A stretch of DNA of 64,000 bases from contig PBLV01000006.1 of NCBI GenBank assembly GCA_002721895.1, positions 139,972 to 203,971 on the forward strand, in the 5' to 3' direction. Shown here in pieces: positions 34,998-43,777 of this stretch. Positions within the stretch are counted from its first letter, which is position 1; each line of letters opens with the position of its first letter. A model generated the notes under the pieces. The model was not told the DNA's origin. It did not search any database and saw only the letters and a program-made list of their open reading frames with translations. Both the position numbers and the translations under genes were made by a program. This DNA is from Verrucomicrobiales bacterium. GTDB lineage: Bacteria; Verrucomicrobiota; Verrucomicrobiae; Limisphaerales; UBA1100.

Positions 34998-36436
34998 TGC
35001 ACACGCTATCCATCAATCGCCGCCATTTTTTTGGCCGAACAGCCACCGGCATTGGCACTGCGGCGCTGGCGTCGCTGCTGAACGAAAATTTGCTCAGCCG
35101 CCCAATCTTGCCGGATCTCCTGAGCGGCAAACCCGGAGTGCCCCACCTTGCCCCCAAGGCCAAGCGCGTTATTTATATGTACCAAAGCGGTGCCCCCTCG
35201 CAGGTGGACTTGTTTGACGACAAGCCATCACTGGAGAAATTGAACGGCCAAAACCTGCCCGACTCCATTCGCCAAGGCCAACGCTTGACCGGCATGACTT
35301 CGCGTCAAAAGAGTTTCCCCGCCGCAAAATCATTCACCCAATTCAATGCACACGGACAATCAGGCATCCGCATCAGCGACCTGCTGCCATGGCACGCCAA
35401 GATCGTGGACGACATGTGCCTCATCCGCTCCATGCACACGGAGGCCATCAATCATGATCCCGCCATCACCTTCTTTCAAACCGGGCACCAACAACCCGGC
35501 CGCCCCAGCTTAGGCGCTTGGGCCAGCTACGGCCTTGGCAGTGCCAACAAGGATTTGCCCGCCTTCGTGGTACTCCACAGCAAATGCACGGATCCCCAGG
35601 CACAGCCCCTTTACGCCCGCCTCTGGGGCAGTGGTTTTCTTCCCAGCAACCATCAAGGCGTCAAGTTTCGCGCGGGGCAAAACCCCGTACTTTACCTAAA
35701 CGACCCAACCGGAGACACACCACAAGGCCGCCGACAACTGCTAGATTCACTGGCCGAACTCAACACCCTTCGCCGCGAGGATACCGGCAATCCGGAAATT
35801 GACACCCGCATCGCCGCGTACGAAATGGCCCACCGTATGCAAATGAGCGTGCCGGAGTTGACGGATCTTTCCAAGGAACCTGCAAGCACATTCAAGCTGT
35901 ACGGGGAAGACGCTAGAATTCCGGGCACTCATGCGGCTAACTGCCTCCTGGCACGGCGCTTGGCGGAGCGTGACGTTCGCTTCATTCAGCTTTACCATCG
36001 CGGCTGGGATCATCACAGCGGACTGCCCGGCCGCCACCCAAAGATCGCGCGCGAAACAGACCAAGGCAGCGCCGCGTTGGTGATGGATCTCAAGGAGCGG
36101 GGACTGCTGAAAGACACCTTGATAATCTGGGGTGGCGAATTTGGCCGCACGGTCTACCGCCAAGGCGGCAACGCCACGAACTACGGCCGCGACCACCACC
36201 CCCGCTGCTTCTCACTTTGGATGGCCGGTGGCGGCATCAAGGGAGGCACCACCCATGGCGAAACTGACGATTGGTGTTACAATGTTGCCAAGGACCCAGT
36301 CCATGTTCACGACCTCAACGCCACCATTTTGCACCTGCTGGGAATCGACCACGAAAAACTGACCCACCGCTATCAAGGCCGCGACTATCGCCTCACGGAT
36401 GTACACGGCAAGGTGGTCAAGCCAATCATTGCCTGA
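34997..36436 (+). CDS. DUF1501 exported protein (TAT signal)
   Basis: 479 residues from the ATG whose A is the last base of the preceding stop (TAATG), so the pair is translationally coupled. The N-terminus has INRRHFFGRTATGIGTAALA, a twin-arginine-like signal. Body motifs: YMYQSGAPSQVDLFDDKP, LIRSMHTEAINHDPA, RFIQLYHRGWDHHSGL, IIWGGEFGRT and NYGRDHHPRCF, which give the family its alkaline-phosphatase/sulfatase-like fold. Function not established. Confidence 0.88.
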   Translation: MHTLSINRRHFFGRTATGIGTAALASLLNENLLSRPILPDLLSGKPGVPHLAPKAKRVIYMYQSGAPSQVDLFDDKPSLEKLNGQNLPDSIRQGQRLTGMTSRQKSFPAAKSFTQFNAHGQSGIRISDLLPWHAKIVDDMCLIRSMHTEAINHDPAITFFQTGHQQPGRPSLGAWASYGLGSANKDLPAFVVLHSKCTDPQAQPLYARLWGSGFLPSNHQGVKFRAGQNPVLYLNDPTGDTPQGRRQLLDSLAELNTLRREDTGNPEIDTRIAAYEMAHRMQMSVPELTDLSKEPASTFKLYGEDARIPGTHAANCLLARRLAERDVRFIQLYHRGWDHHSGLPGRHPKIARETDQGSAALVMDLKERGLLKDTLIIWGGEFGRTVYRQGGNATNYGRDHHPRCFSLWMAGGGIKGGTTHGETDDWCYNVAKDPVHVHDLNATILHLLGIDHEKLTHRYQGRDYRLTDVHGKVVKPIIA

Positions 36437-36725
36437 CCCCTGCCTCGAATTCTCCCATACAGCACAGAACGTCCGGACTAGCAAGAGCCACACGGGAATT
36501 AACGGGGACAACCCACTTGAAGAAGAAGGGAATAATTCACTTCGCGTGCGATCCCAAAACCGATTCCAAAGCAAAACGCATCCCCTCAAAACTCAGCTAA
36601 TTTGCTTCCACAACTCAAATCGAGGCCAGCCCACAAGGCCAGAAACCATCTGGGCACGATCCACCTTGAGCCCAGCACCCCAGGCAACTGAATTCCGCCC
36701 TATGGAGGCACGAGGATATATGGAA

Positions 36726-36770
36726 CAAAAAAAGCCGCCCGGAGCAGGCGAGCCCGCTCTACGGACGGCT
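36726..36770 (-). terminator. Rho-independent terminator, minus strand
   Basis: On the minus strand an imperfect GC-rich stem, closed by agccg and cggct with gagc/gctc inside, is followed by seven T (plus-strand a run 36727-36733). It would end transcripts entering from the right, either readthrough from the pseudopilin gene or a separate RNA. Confidence 0.7.
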
Positions 36771-36997
36771 ACCAATCCCGTTGGAATTCCCCGAGGGGAT
36801 TTCCGCCAAGGTTGTTTGCCTTTGGTGGAGGCTCGATCAAGCACACGCCAAGCACCACCCCGAAGGATTGGCCCGGCCGAAAGTGACTCCCGAAGGCCTC
36901 ACTTCCGCTGCCCTCGACCGGTCAAGCTCATCAATGACTCGCTCAACAGAGTGAAAGTACTCCAACTCTCCCAGAAGTGAAGGGAGAGTTATTTTTT
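36771..36997 (-). ncRNA. Candidate structured RNA or gene remnant between opposing terminators
   Basis: Read on the minus strand the stretch contains a 9-bp hairpin (aactctccc/gggagagtt), a stem at 36879-36906 closed by gaagtga/tcacttt with a CUUCGG loop, and a second CUUCGG-type hairpin at 36855-36871, before the terminator at 36726-36770. Two UUCG loops in this orientation favour a minus-strand RNA of about 260 nt. It does not match tmRNA, 4.5S, RNase P or 6S signatures that I can recognise. One minus frame also reads as an open peptide (SVERVIDELDRSRAAEV), so a protein remnant is an alternative. Confidence 0.3.
36964..36997 (+). terminator. Rho-independent terminator, plus strand
   Basis: A perfect 9-bp stem aactctccc/gggagagtt with a 9-nt loop, followed by a and six T (36992-36997). 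It is about 530 bp after DUF1501, so it ends either a long 3' UTR of the PSCyt-DUF1501 operon or a separate short transcript. Confidence 0.8.
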
Positions 36998-37071
36998 CGT
37001 GTTCACCAGTTGTTCACCGCACGGAAAAAAGAAAACGACAAACTACCCAACGCCTCCTGGATCCAATCCCG

Positions 37072-37764
37072 TTAGGGACCGAAATCTTCCTCGCCACTGG
37101 TCTCAATGTAGGACTGCTGCTCATCCAGTGTCCGAATGATCTCGGCATCGGGCAAAGCCAAGCGAAGGGCTGCCACTCCCTCAGCCGTGATATACGGGCA
37201 ATCGAAAACCGTCAAAACCTCCAAGCTCTCCATGGGATGCGGTTCGCCATAAATAAATTCGCCCTGAACTGTACCTGCAATTTGCTCCAGCGTCTTGTCC
37301 GTAATCTTAGTGCCATCCAAGTGTAAGCGTTTCAAGGCAGGCGTGGGAAGAACCCATTCCGTCCATGTGTCATCAAACTGGGTGTAACTGAAATCAAGCG
37401 CCTCAAGATACCGCATTTCCGGATACGGCATTCCGTTCAATTGGCTGGAATAGACCATCTCCCCCAGCATGTCCCGAACGTCCTCAAACGTGATGTCGGT
37501 GTATGTGAAATCCAATTCCACCAAAAGGGGCTGCTCCAAGTGCGTCGTTTCCTTGAAGGTTTCCGCGGTGGCCATGAGATACTGGCGAAACTGCACATAG
37601 TCCGTCCGCCTCTTGGCCGCACGACGCGCATTCACGACGGCCGGAACAACCATCGACGTCATAATGCCAATGATGCCCACCGTGACCATCATCTCGGTCG
37701 CCGAAAAGCCACGTTTGCGTCCGCGCTTTTTGAACCTGAATAGATCGAGTAAGCTCAGTTTCAC
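37072..37764 (-). CDS. Type IV pseudopilin with leucine-rich-repeat-like C-terminus
   Basis: 230 residues. A basic leader ends KRG, then the prepilin cleavage site precedes FSATEMMVTVGIIGIM with Glu5, the class III methylation signal and hydrophobic stalk helix. Beyond residue 85 there are LRR-like units: LVELDFTYTDITFEDVRDML, LEALDFSYTQF, LKRLHLDGTKITDKTLEQIA and LEVLTVFDCPYITAEGVAAL, spaced like cysteine-free RI/AMN1-type LRRs. It is probably a minor pseudopilin of a secretion or pilus system with a protein-binding head. No other pilus gene is adjacent. Confidence 0.8.
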   Translation of the reverse strand: MKLSLLDLFRFKKRGRKRGFSATEMMVTVGIIGIMTSMVVPAVVNARRAAKRRTDYVQFRQYLMATAETFKETTHLEQPLLVELDFTYTDITFEDVRDMLGEMVYSSQLNGMPYPEMRYLEALDFSYTQFDDTWTEWVLPTPALKRLHLDGTKITDKTLEQIAGTVQGEFIYGEPHPMESLEVLTVFDCPYITAEGVAALRLALPDAEIIRTLDEQQSYIETSGEEDFGP

Positions 37765-37958
37765 AGCCTGCTCCCCTTCAAACTGTCCTATTTTAACACA
37801 AATTGATCAAATGTCACACCCAAATCCGCAGCATCAGCCAGATTTTTCCCCAGCCTTCGACGAAACTGGGCGGCGCATCTTTCATTACCTTTGGATAAAT
37901 CTTACTTTATTTTCACCATATTCCCCATAAGCTCCCCACTCACTCCACACCCAGTCTC

Positions 37959-38429
37959 ATGGCAAAATCAATGTGGCGAAGCATAGGCGCGGTAATGGCA
38001 GGCGGATTTTGCGCCATATTCGTGATAATGCTGCTTGAATTAACTGGCCATCTTGTCTTCCCCCCCCCTCAGGAAATCGTTGAACGGTTAACGCATAATG
38101 ACAAACAAGTGCGCGACAAGGCACTCCGCGAGTATCTCCCCCGAGCCCACTTGGGAGCACTATTAACCGTGCCCTTCGCATGGATAACAGGAACCATGGC
38201 TGGGGCATATCTCGCGGGCCGAATAGCCAAGACACAACTTCTCCGGCATGCAATCGCCGTTGGATTCATCCTGATGATTGGCGGAGCGCAAACGCTCTAC
38301 TCACTGCCCCACCCTCCCTGGATGTGGGGAGGTCTGTTCGCGTTTCCAATTGGCGCCTATCTGGGTTCACATTTGGCGCTTAAAGACACCCCACAAACGG
38401 AAGAAGCATCCAGCGAAGACTCGACTTAA
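37959..38429 (+). CDS. Uncharacterised four-helix membrane protein
   Basis: 156 residues with TM segments near 8-28, 67-90, 97-115 and 122-140. A periplasm-sized loop after TM1 contains VFPPPQEIVERLTHNDKQ. The last part MWGGLFAFPIGAYLGSHLA precedes an acidic Ser/Glu tail. I do not recognise a named family. It lies 56 nt before a decayed gene for another small membrane protein with a similar layout (acidic Ser/Glu tail, Trp-Trp-Gly near the last TM), and the two may once have been an operon. Confidence 0.7.
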   Translation: MAKSMWRSIGAVMAGGFCAIFVIMLLELTGHLVFPPPQEIVERLTHNDKQVRDKALREYLPRAHLGALLTVPFAWITGTMAGAYLAGRIAKTQLLRHAIAVGFILMIGGAQTLYSLPHPPWMWGGLFAFPIGAYLGSHLALKDTPQTEEASSEDST

Positions 38430-38485
38430 GGAGGACCTTGGCACACACTCCACCCTCGGCTCGCGAGCCACGGAGCATAAACATT

Positions 38486-39085
38486 ATGAAGCCACACAGT
38501 TATCTTGCCGCCCTCGACGCGGCTTTTGTTGTTTTCATCTGACAAGGCATCTCCCACGGACCCCTGCCATAGTTCCACAACGAGATACATTCTTTTGAAA
38601 ATGGCGCCGAAGTCGAGAAAGTCCTGTCTGAATCCACACCAAAGGCAGGCATGTACTACTACCCGCACTTGGATCCAAACGAAAAGGAAGCCCTCCCCAA
38701 GGTGACCAAACACCTTGCCGAGGGTTACGTCGTTTTCGCGAGCATCTCCCCAAAGGGGAAACACTCCATGCCGGTATGTTTGATGTTCCGATTTGTTTTC
38801 AACTTTGCGAGCGCGCTCTTGGTGACTTTTCTGCTCTCCAAATTATCCCATGACGGAACCGGTTGCCGTGTTGGGGTTACGGTCTTTTTCGCCTTGTTTG
38901 CCTTGGTCACATCCGTCCTTCCCAACTGGACTTGGTGGGGATTCTCCAATGGCTTTATTGGGTTCCTGATCTTCGACCATCTTGTCGGCTGAACCTTGGC
39001 AGGATTCACCCTCGCCAAGCTTTTGCCGAAGAACGAAGACGATGCAGGCGAAAGCCCGGAGGATTCAGCCGGGGAAGCCGCGTAA
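38486..39085 (+). pseudogene. Decayed small membrane-protein gene with three in-frame stops at probable Trp codons
   Basis: One uninterrupted frame from ATG 38486 to TAA 39083 gives 199 codons without frameshift, but has TGA at 38540, TAG at 38570 and TGA at 38990. Replacing the stops by Trp gives a coherent membrane protein: a first helix FVVFIxQGISHGPLPxFHNE, a soluble loop with GMYYYPHLDPNEKEALPK, then TM segments ending in NWTWWGFSNG and HLVGxTLAGFTLAKLLPK. The pattern resembles widespread uncharacterised proteins with a conserved LPW near the first helix, from memory only. All three stops are one G-to-A change from TGG. A 113-aa open fragment remains from the internal ATG 38651. Confidence 0.75.
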
Positions 39086-39132
39086 TCCCCTTCTTGCCAC
39101 ACGCGCGGATGGATGCTTGATTGGGCGCAGCC

Positions 39133-40668
39133 ATGAAACCCATCTTCCTGTCCCTCTTGGGGGCAATCCTCGCTTTGCCGAGTTTTGCCGCGCAAAAACC
39201 GAACATCATTTTTGTTTTTACTGATGACCACGCCGCCCACGCCATCAGTGCCTACGACTCCAAGATCAACAAAACTCCGCACATGGACCGATTGGCCAAA
39301 GAAGGCATGCTGTTCCGCCGCTGTTATGTCAGTAATTCCATCTGTGGCCCCAGCCGCGCCGTCATCCTGACCGGCAAACACAGCCACCTCAACGGCTTTT
39401 GGCGGAACGGCCTTTCCTTCAACGGGGAACAGCAAACCTTCCCGAAGCTCCTACGCAAGGCCGGCTACACCACCGCCATGATCGGCAAATGGCATCTCAA
39501 AAGCACCCCCACCGGATTCGATTACTTCGACGTCCTTATCGGCCAAGGCCCCTACTACAACCCGCCGATGAAAACCACGGACAAGGATGGTAAAGTCGTT
39601 ACCCGTCCCCACACCGGTTACACCACAGACATCATCACTGACAAGGCCCTGTCTTGGCTCAAGAACAACCGTGAAAAGGACAAGCCCTTTATGCTCATGT
39701 ACCAGCACAAGGCCCCACACCGAAACTGGCAGCCGGGCCCCAAGCACCTGACCACTTTTGACGACGTGGAAATTCCCGAGCCGGAAACCCTCTGGGACGA
39801 CTATCAAGGCCGCACCTCCGCCGCCTCCAATCAAACCATGACCATCGCGCGGCACTTGAGTGAAAACGACCTAAAACTCAATCGCGGCCCCGGCAATCTC
39901 ACCCCCGAGCAGCGCAAACTCTGGGAAGCCGCCTATGGTCCCAAGAACGAAGCCTTTCGCAAGGCCAACCTCACCGGCAAGGCACTCGTAAAATGGAAAT
40001 ACCAGCGTTACATCAAGGACTATCTCCGTTGTGTTCAGTCCGTGGACGACAATCTGGGCCGTCTGTTGGACTATCTCGACAAGAGCGGCTTGGCCAAGAA
40101 CACCGTGGTCATCTACAGCAGCGACCAAGGCTGGTATCTCGGCGACCACGGCTGGTATGACAAACGCTGGATGTACGAGGAAAGCCTCGTGATGCCGCTA
40201 CTTGTCCGTTGGCCCGGCGTGGTCAAGGCCGGCAGCGAGAATACGGACATCGTTTCCAACCTCGACTTCGCCGAAACCTTTCTGGACATCGCCGGCGCAA
40301 AGCTTCCCGCCGACATGCAGGGTGCCAGCCTGCTCCCCTTGCTAAAGGGCAAAACCCCGGAGAATTGGCGCACCCATTTCTATTATCACTACTATGAGTT
40401 CCCCGGCGCCCATAGCGTGGCCCGTCATTACGGTGTCACCGACGGCCGCCACAAGCTCATCCATTTTTATCAGAACAAGGAGTGGGAACTGTTCGATTTG
40501 TCAAAGGATCCCAACGAACTGAACAACGTCCACGGAAACAGCGAATACCGAAAAATCCAAGCCAAGCTCGAGGGCGAACTCAAGCGTCTGCGCACCCACT
40601 ACAAGGTTCCGGAGCAGGATCCTGTCCGGCCTCCCCGCAAACCAAGGCGGCCCAACAACAAAAAGTAG
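39133..40668 (+). CDS. Formylglycine-dependent sulfatase (family S1)
   Basis: 511 residues from ATG 39133, with a signal peptide ([17 protein letters not shown]). The active site CGPSR (Cys71) has the C-x-P-S-R motif oxidised to formylglycine, and the metal Asp pair is at FTDDH (31-32). Other motifs are [32 protein letters not shown] and [10 protein letters not shown]. It is exported and probably removes sulfate from a glycan. The maturation enzyme is not in the window. A TTG 12 nt upstream is a less likely start. Confidence 0.93.
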   Translation: MKPIFLSLLGAILALPSFAAQKPNIIFVFTDDHAAHAISAYDSKINKTPHMDRLAKEGMLFRRCYVSNSICGPSRAVILTGKHSHLNGFWRNGLSFNGEQQTFPKLLRKAGYTTAMIGKWHLKSTPTGFDYFDVLIGQGPYYNPPMKTTDKDGKVVTRPHTGYTTDIITDKALSWLKNNREKDKPFMLMYQHKAPHRNWQPGPKHLTTFDDVEIPEPETLWDDYQGRTSAASNQTMTIARHLSENDLKLNRGPGNLTPEQRKLWEAAYGPKNEAFRKANLTGKALVKWKYQRYIKDYLRCVQSVDDNLGRLLDYLDKSGLAKNTVVIYSSDQGWYLGDHGWYDKRWMYEESLVMPLLVRWPGVVKAGSENTDIVSNLDFAETFLDIAGAKLPADMQGASLLPLLKGKTPENWRTHFYYHYYEFPGAHSVARHYGVTDGRHKLIHFYQNKEWELFDLSKDPNELNNVHGNSEYRKIQAKLEGELKRLRTHYKVPEQDPVRPPRKPRRPNNKK

Positions 40669-40670
40669 CC

Positions 40671-42059
40671 CTAATTCCCGGCTTCCGGGGTTTTCTTGAC
40701 GTCCTGCTCCGCAGTATTTTCCACCTGCACGGTGAATGTGTGGAAGACGTTTTGGCCGCTGGCATCAGACAGGGTCAGAATGAAGCTAACCGGCCCGGCC
40801 TTGTGGTCCGCGGGAACCCGCCAAGTCAACTTGTTCTTTTTGATCTTTGCCCCCTCGGGCCCGTCATTCAGCTCCACCTTCGCCTTGCCACGGCCGGACA
40901 TGATCTCAATTGTGTAGGAATAAATCTCGCCCGCCTTAACCCGCTTGGAGGGAATGGAGGTTGCAAAAAGATAATCAATCCCCTTCTTCTTCAAAACATC
41001 GATCACAGAAATTCGTCTCAAGACTAGTTCATCCAGGGTCTCCCCCACGGTCACCAGCAACTCCGCCGTCGGGAAAAAATGCACCTTCTGGTCCAATGGT
41101 AACTTACCGTTGAAGGCTCCCATCAATTCCTCGATGTCAGGCAAGGTCACCAATAGCTGGCGATCGTTTGAAGTAAAAATGGAAAGCTCGGGGTTTTTTG
41201 TCGGCCTCCGCCCATAGTACGGCCCTACTCCCTTCACCCCAATGAAGTAGGCTGGATGATACGAGGCCAAACAGCGCAGCCCCTCAAATCGGCTGGGGTT
41301 TAACCGCGCCAATTCCTGCGAATACACGCCGCTGCTCGTCAACACCATGGTGCCATCCGGGCTGGGAATGAGATAACCCGCGGAGGAATGTTGACTGCGC
41401 AAATTGTGAGTTTTTCCCGTCAAGGTCAGTAGGCGGATGCCGTTCGGCGAAATCCTTGGTGTCCAACCAGTAAATGCTGTCCCGTCCATCGATGCCCGAA
41501 CCTGCATGGGATACTGAGGATGCGAAGCCCAGAAATTGTCTCGTTGCCCATAGGATTCCCTCTTCAGCGTCTGGGGATTATAGAAGCGCGCGCCATTCCG
41601 CGTCAGCATCAGCAGCGGCCCCGCTGAGGAAGCCCCCATGACCAAGCTATCCACCAAGCCCGGCTCATCGAGTGCCACCGTCAGTTCCTTTTCAAAGGAC
41701 TTCAAATCCCAGCGCTGGATGATCTTGTGGTCCCGCGCCACCACGATCAACTTATCCATTCCCCCTGCAAATAGGATCTCATCCGAGCCCATGGGCAAAT
41801 ACTTCACGATCTCCCCCTTGGAAACATCCACGATTGCCAACTTACGTAGCTTGCCCAAGTGGAAAATCAGATAACGCCCCCCAACCGCGGCCACCATCGC
41901 ATCCACCGGCGCGGGCAGCTTCAACTTCTTGACGCCACTCTCGGGTAAGGGCGGCCTCGCAAACTTTGCCACTTCTCCCAGATCACCAGCACTCCCTCCA
42001 GTCGAAGCACAGCCGATGCACAGAACCAGAACCATTGAAAGATACAAACCCAGCCTCAT
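40671..42059 (-). CDS. Lipoprotein with beta-propeller-like body and Ig-like C-terminal domain
   Basis: 462 residues from the ATG giving MRLGLYLSMVLVLCIGCAS, a clear lipoprotein signal (Cys after CIG). The body (about 45-330) shows beta-propeller-like repeats such as KLRKLAIVDVSKGEIVKYLP and RISPNGIRLLTLTG. The last 100 residues (TSIPSKRVKAGEIYSYTIE to the C-terminus) resemble a cadherin-like putative Ig domain seen in PVC exported proteins. It is likely an outer-membrane-anchored binding or scaffold protein. It ends 2 nt from the convergent sulfatase. Confidence 0.75.
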   Translation of the reverse strand: MRLGLYLSMVLVLCIGCASTGGSAGDLGEVAKFARPPLPESGVKKLKLPAPVDAMVAAVGGRYLIFHLGKLRKLAIVDVSKGEIVKYLPMGSDEILFAGGMDKLIVVARDHKIIQRWDLKSFEKELTVALDEPGLVDSLVMGASSAGPLLMLTRNGARFYNPQTLKRESYGQRDNFWASHPQYPMQVRASMDGTAFTGWTPRISPNGIRLLTLTGKTHNLRSQHSSAGYLIPSPDGTMVLTSSGVYSQELARLNPSRFEGLRCLASYHPAYFIGVKGVGPYYGRRPTKNPELSIFTSNDRQLLVTLPDIEELMGAFNGKLPLDQKVHFFPTAELLVTVGETLDELVLRRISVIDVLKKKGIDYLFATSIPSKRVKAGEIYSYTIEIMSGRGKAKVELNDGPEGAKIKKNKLTWRVPADHKAGPVSFILTLSDASGQNVFHTFTVQVENTAEQDVKKTPEAGN

Positions 42060-42102
42060 AACACTGAAACCCTGCCCCAAAATCATCACCCGCGCAAGCC
42101 CA

Positions 42103-42515
42103 TCAATCCTCCCCGACCAATGCCATTCGCAGCTCCCGCAACAACGCCCGCTCCACGTCTTTCAACTCCCTATCCGCCTTTGCCAAACGCCGGCAGGCAT
42201 GAAGAGTCACTGCCTAGGCCTCATCCCGGCATAGGCGCTCCCCAATCGACGAACAGTACTCCGCCGCCTTCAGCTGGAACGAAAGATTTTCCCCCGCGGC
42301 AGGCTCGATTGTTTCACATAATCCGTAAGGGCCACTTCCGACACCCATGGCAAGCGCTTCAATTGCCGGGCCGGTTCCCTCTCCTCCCCCTCGCGAATCC
42401 TCCGGTCAATCAACATCGAGTAAACCACTGCATCCACGAACGCTTCACATTCAGCCTGGGAAAAACCATCCGCATCGGCGCCCAGCCACTCCCCCAGAAA
42501 ATCAATCAAGCCCAT
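42103..42515 (-). pseudogene. Frameshifted TerB-like gene remnant
   Basis: The first 65-70 codons from ATG 42515 read as an acidic helical protein (SQAECEAFVDAVVYSMLIDR, then EEREPARQLKRLPW) typical of TerB-like domains. After about 42315 the coherent protein continues in another frame (LSFQLKAAEYCSSIGERLC, then ACRRLAKADRELKDVERALL) and has an in-frame TAG at 42214-42216, ending at TGA 42103. One single-base indel near 42315 plus the TAG thus break it. Neighbours on both sides in the operon are intact. The TerB assignment is by pattern only. Confidence 0.6.
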
Positions 42516-42555
42516 GGCCGAATTTTAAGCACCACTACAAAATTGGCAACTTCAA

Positions 42556-43371
42556 TTAACGCGGAGGCGCAACCGGCCGCGCCAGTGGATGAAACTGCTC
42601 CGCGCGGGCACGAATTTGCCTTACCTGCTCCACGGTCAGTTTTTCAGCCACCAAATCCCGCCCCCGTGCCGCTGCCGCAACTCCTTGGCGCGCCGCCACC
42701 TCCATCCAGAAATATGCCTCGGCCTGATTTGGCTGCACCCCCAAACCACGGGCTGACATCAAACCCATGTAGAACTGTGCCCCCTTGTCCCCCTTCAACG
42801 CTTCATCATTCACCCAGCGGGCCAACTCCGTCACCTGCGGTCCCGTCAGGGCGAGTACTTCACCCCGCAGAACCAAGCCGGCGTAATATACCCGCGCCTC
42901 ACTATGGCCCTGAACAGACGCCTGCCGCAGCCATTTTGCCCCTTCCGCCGGCACACGCCGTGTCCCTCGCCCTTCCGAGAGCCACACGCCCGCGTTGAAC
43001 TGTGCCTCAGCCAAGCCGCCTGTCGCCGCATTCTTGAGCATCACAAATGCCGCCTCCTCATTCCGGGGCACACCCTGCCCATCCGCCTGCATCAAGGCAA
43101 AATTGAATTGGGCTTCCGGCAATCCCTGCAATGCCGCCATTCGGTAGTAGCGGGCCGCTTCCATCATTCTTTTTTCCCCCTCCAATCGCAGGGCCAGATT
43201 GTATTGAGCGACAGAATCCCCTCCATCAGCTTTCACCCACAGAGGGTCCACGACGGGTGGCGATACGGGTTGGGGAGGAGGAAATTCCACATGTGGCCGC
43301 TGCGCCGGCGGTTTGCCCGGCGAACAGGCACTCATCAACAAAACCAGAAACCACCCCCAAGCACTCCTCAT
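42556..43371 (-). CDS. Sel1-repeat lipoprotein
   Basis: 271 residues from the ATG giving MRSAWGWFLVLLMSACSPG, a lipoprotein signal (LMSAC); the open frame starts 16 codons earlier but without signal logic. A Pro-rich spacer is followed by Sel1-like repeats: ARYYRMAALQGLPEAQFNFA, AFVMLKNAATGGLAEAQFN, AKWLRQASVQGHSEARVYYA and AYFWMEVAARQGV. Probably a periplasmic-facing scaffold. Part of the run dtd-gfo-sel1-sel1-terB-propeller. Confidence 0.85.
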   Translation of the reverse strand: MRSAWGWFLVLLMSACSPGKPPAQRPHVEFPPPQPVSPPVVDPLWVKADGGDSVAQYNLALRLEGEKRMMEAARYYRMAALQGLPEAQFNFALMQADGQGVPRNEEAAFVMLKNAATGGLAEAQFNAGVWLSEGRGTRRVPAEGAKWLRQASVQGHSEARVYYAGLVLRGEVLALTGPQVTELARWVNDEALKGDKGAQFYMGLMSARGLGVQPNQAEAYFWMEVAARQGVAAAARGRDLVAEKLTVEQVRQIRARAEQFHPLARPVAPPR

Positions 43372-43411
43372 AAAATCGACGCTACCACGCCTCCGCACAG
43401 CCCCGCAAGCG

Positions 43412-43777
43412 TCACGCATTCACAAGCCGACGGCACTCCGCCAATTCGTCTCCGGTAAGCTTTTTCGCGATGACATCCAGATTTTTACCTGCTTTTCGGT
43501 CCCCCTGATTTGCCGCGAGATAGAAAAACCTGTAGGCCTTCTTCAAGTTCAAATCCACTCCGTCCCCCGTGTAATGCCGCGCCCCCATGTTGTTCTGGGC
43601 CAACATGTGTCCCGCCTCGGCTGCTTTCACCAGCCACCCCACCGCCACGGTGTCGTCCAGCTCTGCCTCCATACCGATGGCGTGCCTCCATCCCAGCTCG
43701 TACTGGGCCTCAACATCCCCCTCCTTCGCACGCGCCAAGGCGGTCTCGTAATTAAAGGACTCTCCGGATTCCTCCAT
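43412..43777 (-). CDS. Short Sel1-repeat protein
   Basis: 121 residues with no signal peptide. Three Sel1-like units: ARAKEGDVEAQYELGWRHAI, AVGWLVKAAEAGHMLAQNN and AYRFFYLAANQGDRKAGKN. It starts at the last base of the Gfo/Idh gene stop, so it is coupled to it, and lies 40 nt before the Sel1 lipoprotein. Its C-terminus (KKLTGDELAECRRLVNA) resembles that of its neighbour, suggesting duplication. Confidence 0.8.
   Translation of the reverse strand: MEESGESFNYETALARAKEGDVEAQYELGWRHAIGMEAELDDTVAVGWLVKAAEAGHMLAQNNMGARHYTGDGVDLNLKKAYRFFYLAANQGDRKAGKNLDVIAKKLTGDELAECRRLVNA

Larger units (their letters stand above)
36437..37071. other. 635-bp interval without a convincing protein gene
   Basis: No frame in this interval looks like a known protein. 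Several short open frames exist, but none has a recognisable start context or domain. The region holds a minus-strand terminator at 36726-36770, a plus-strand terminator at 36964-36997 and several hairpins between them. A close direct repeat (gttcacc twice) is at about 37001-37018. It separates the DUF1501 gene from the convergent pseudopilin gene. Confidence 0.6.

Noticed and set aside
36593..36844. 83-residue minus-strand frame as a real small protein
   Set aside because: It spans the strong terminator at 36726-36770, has no ribosome site and no recognisable domain, so it is more likely chance coding in a structured spacer.
37001..37018. Direct repeat gttcacc as a possible att site or CRISPR leader
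   Set aside because: Only two short copies, no integrase or tRNA nearby.
38486..39085. Reassignment of TGA to Trp in this organism
   Set aside because: TGA ends many intact genes here (nusB, punA, the LysR gene, the TIR-adjacent moeB-type gene) and one of the stops is TAG, so a code change does not explain the pseudogene.
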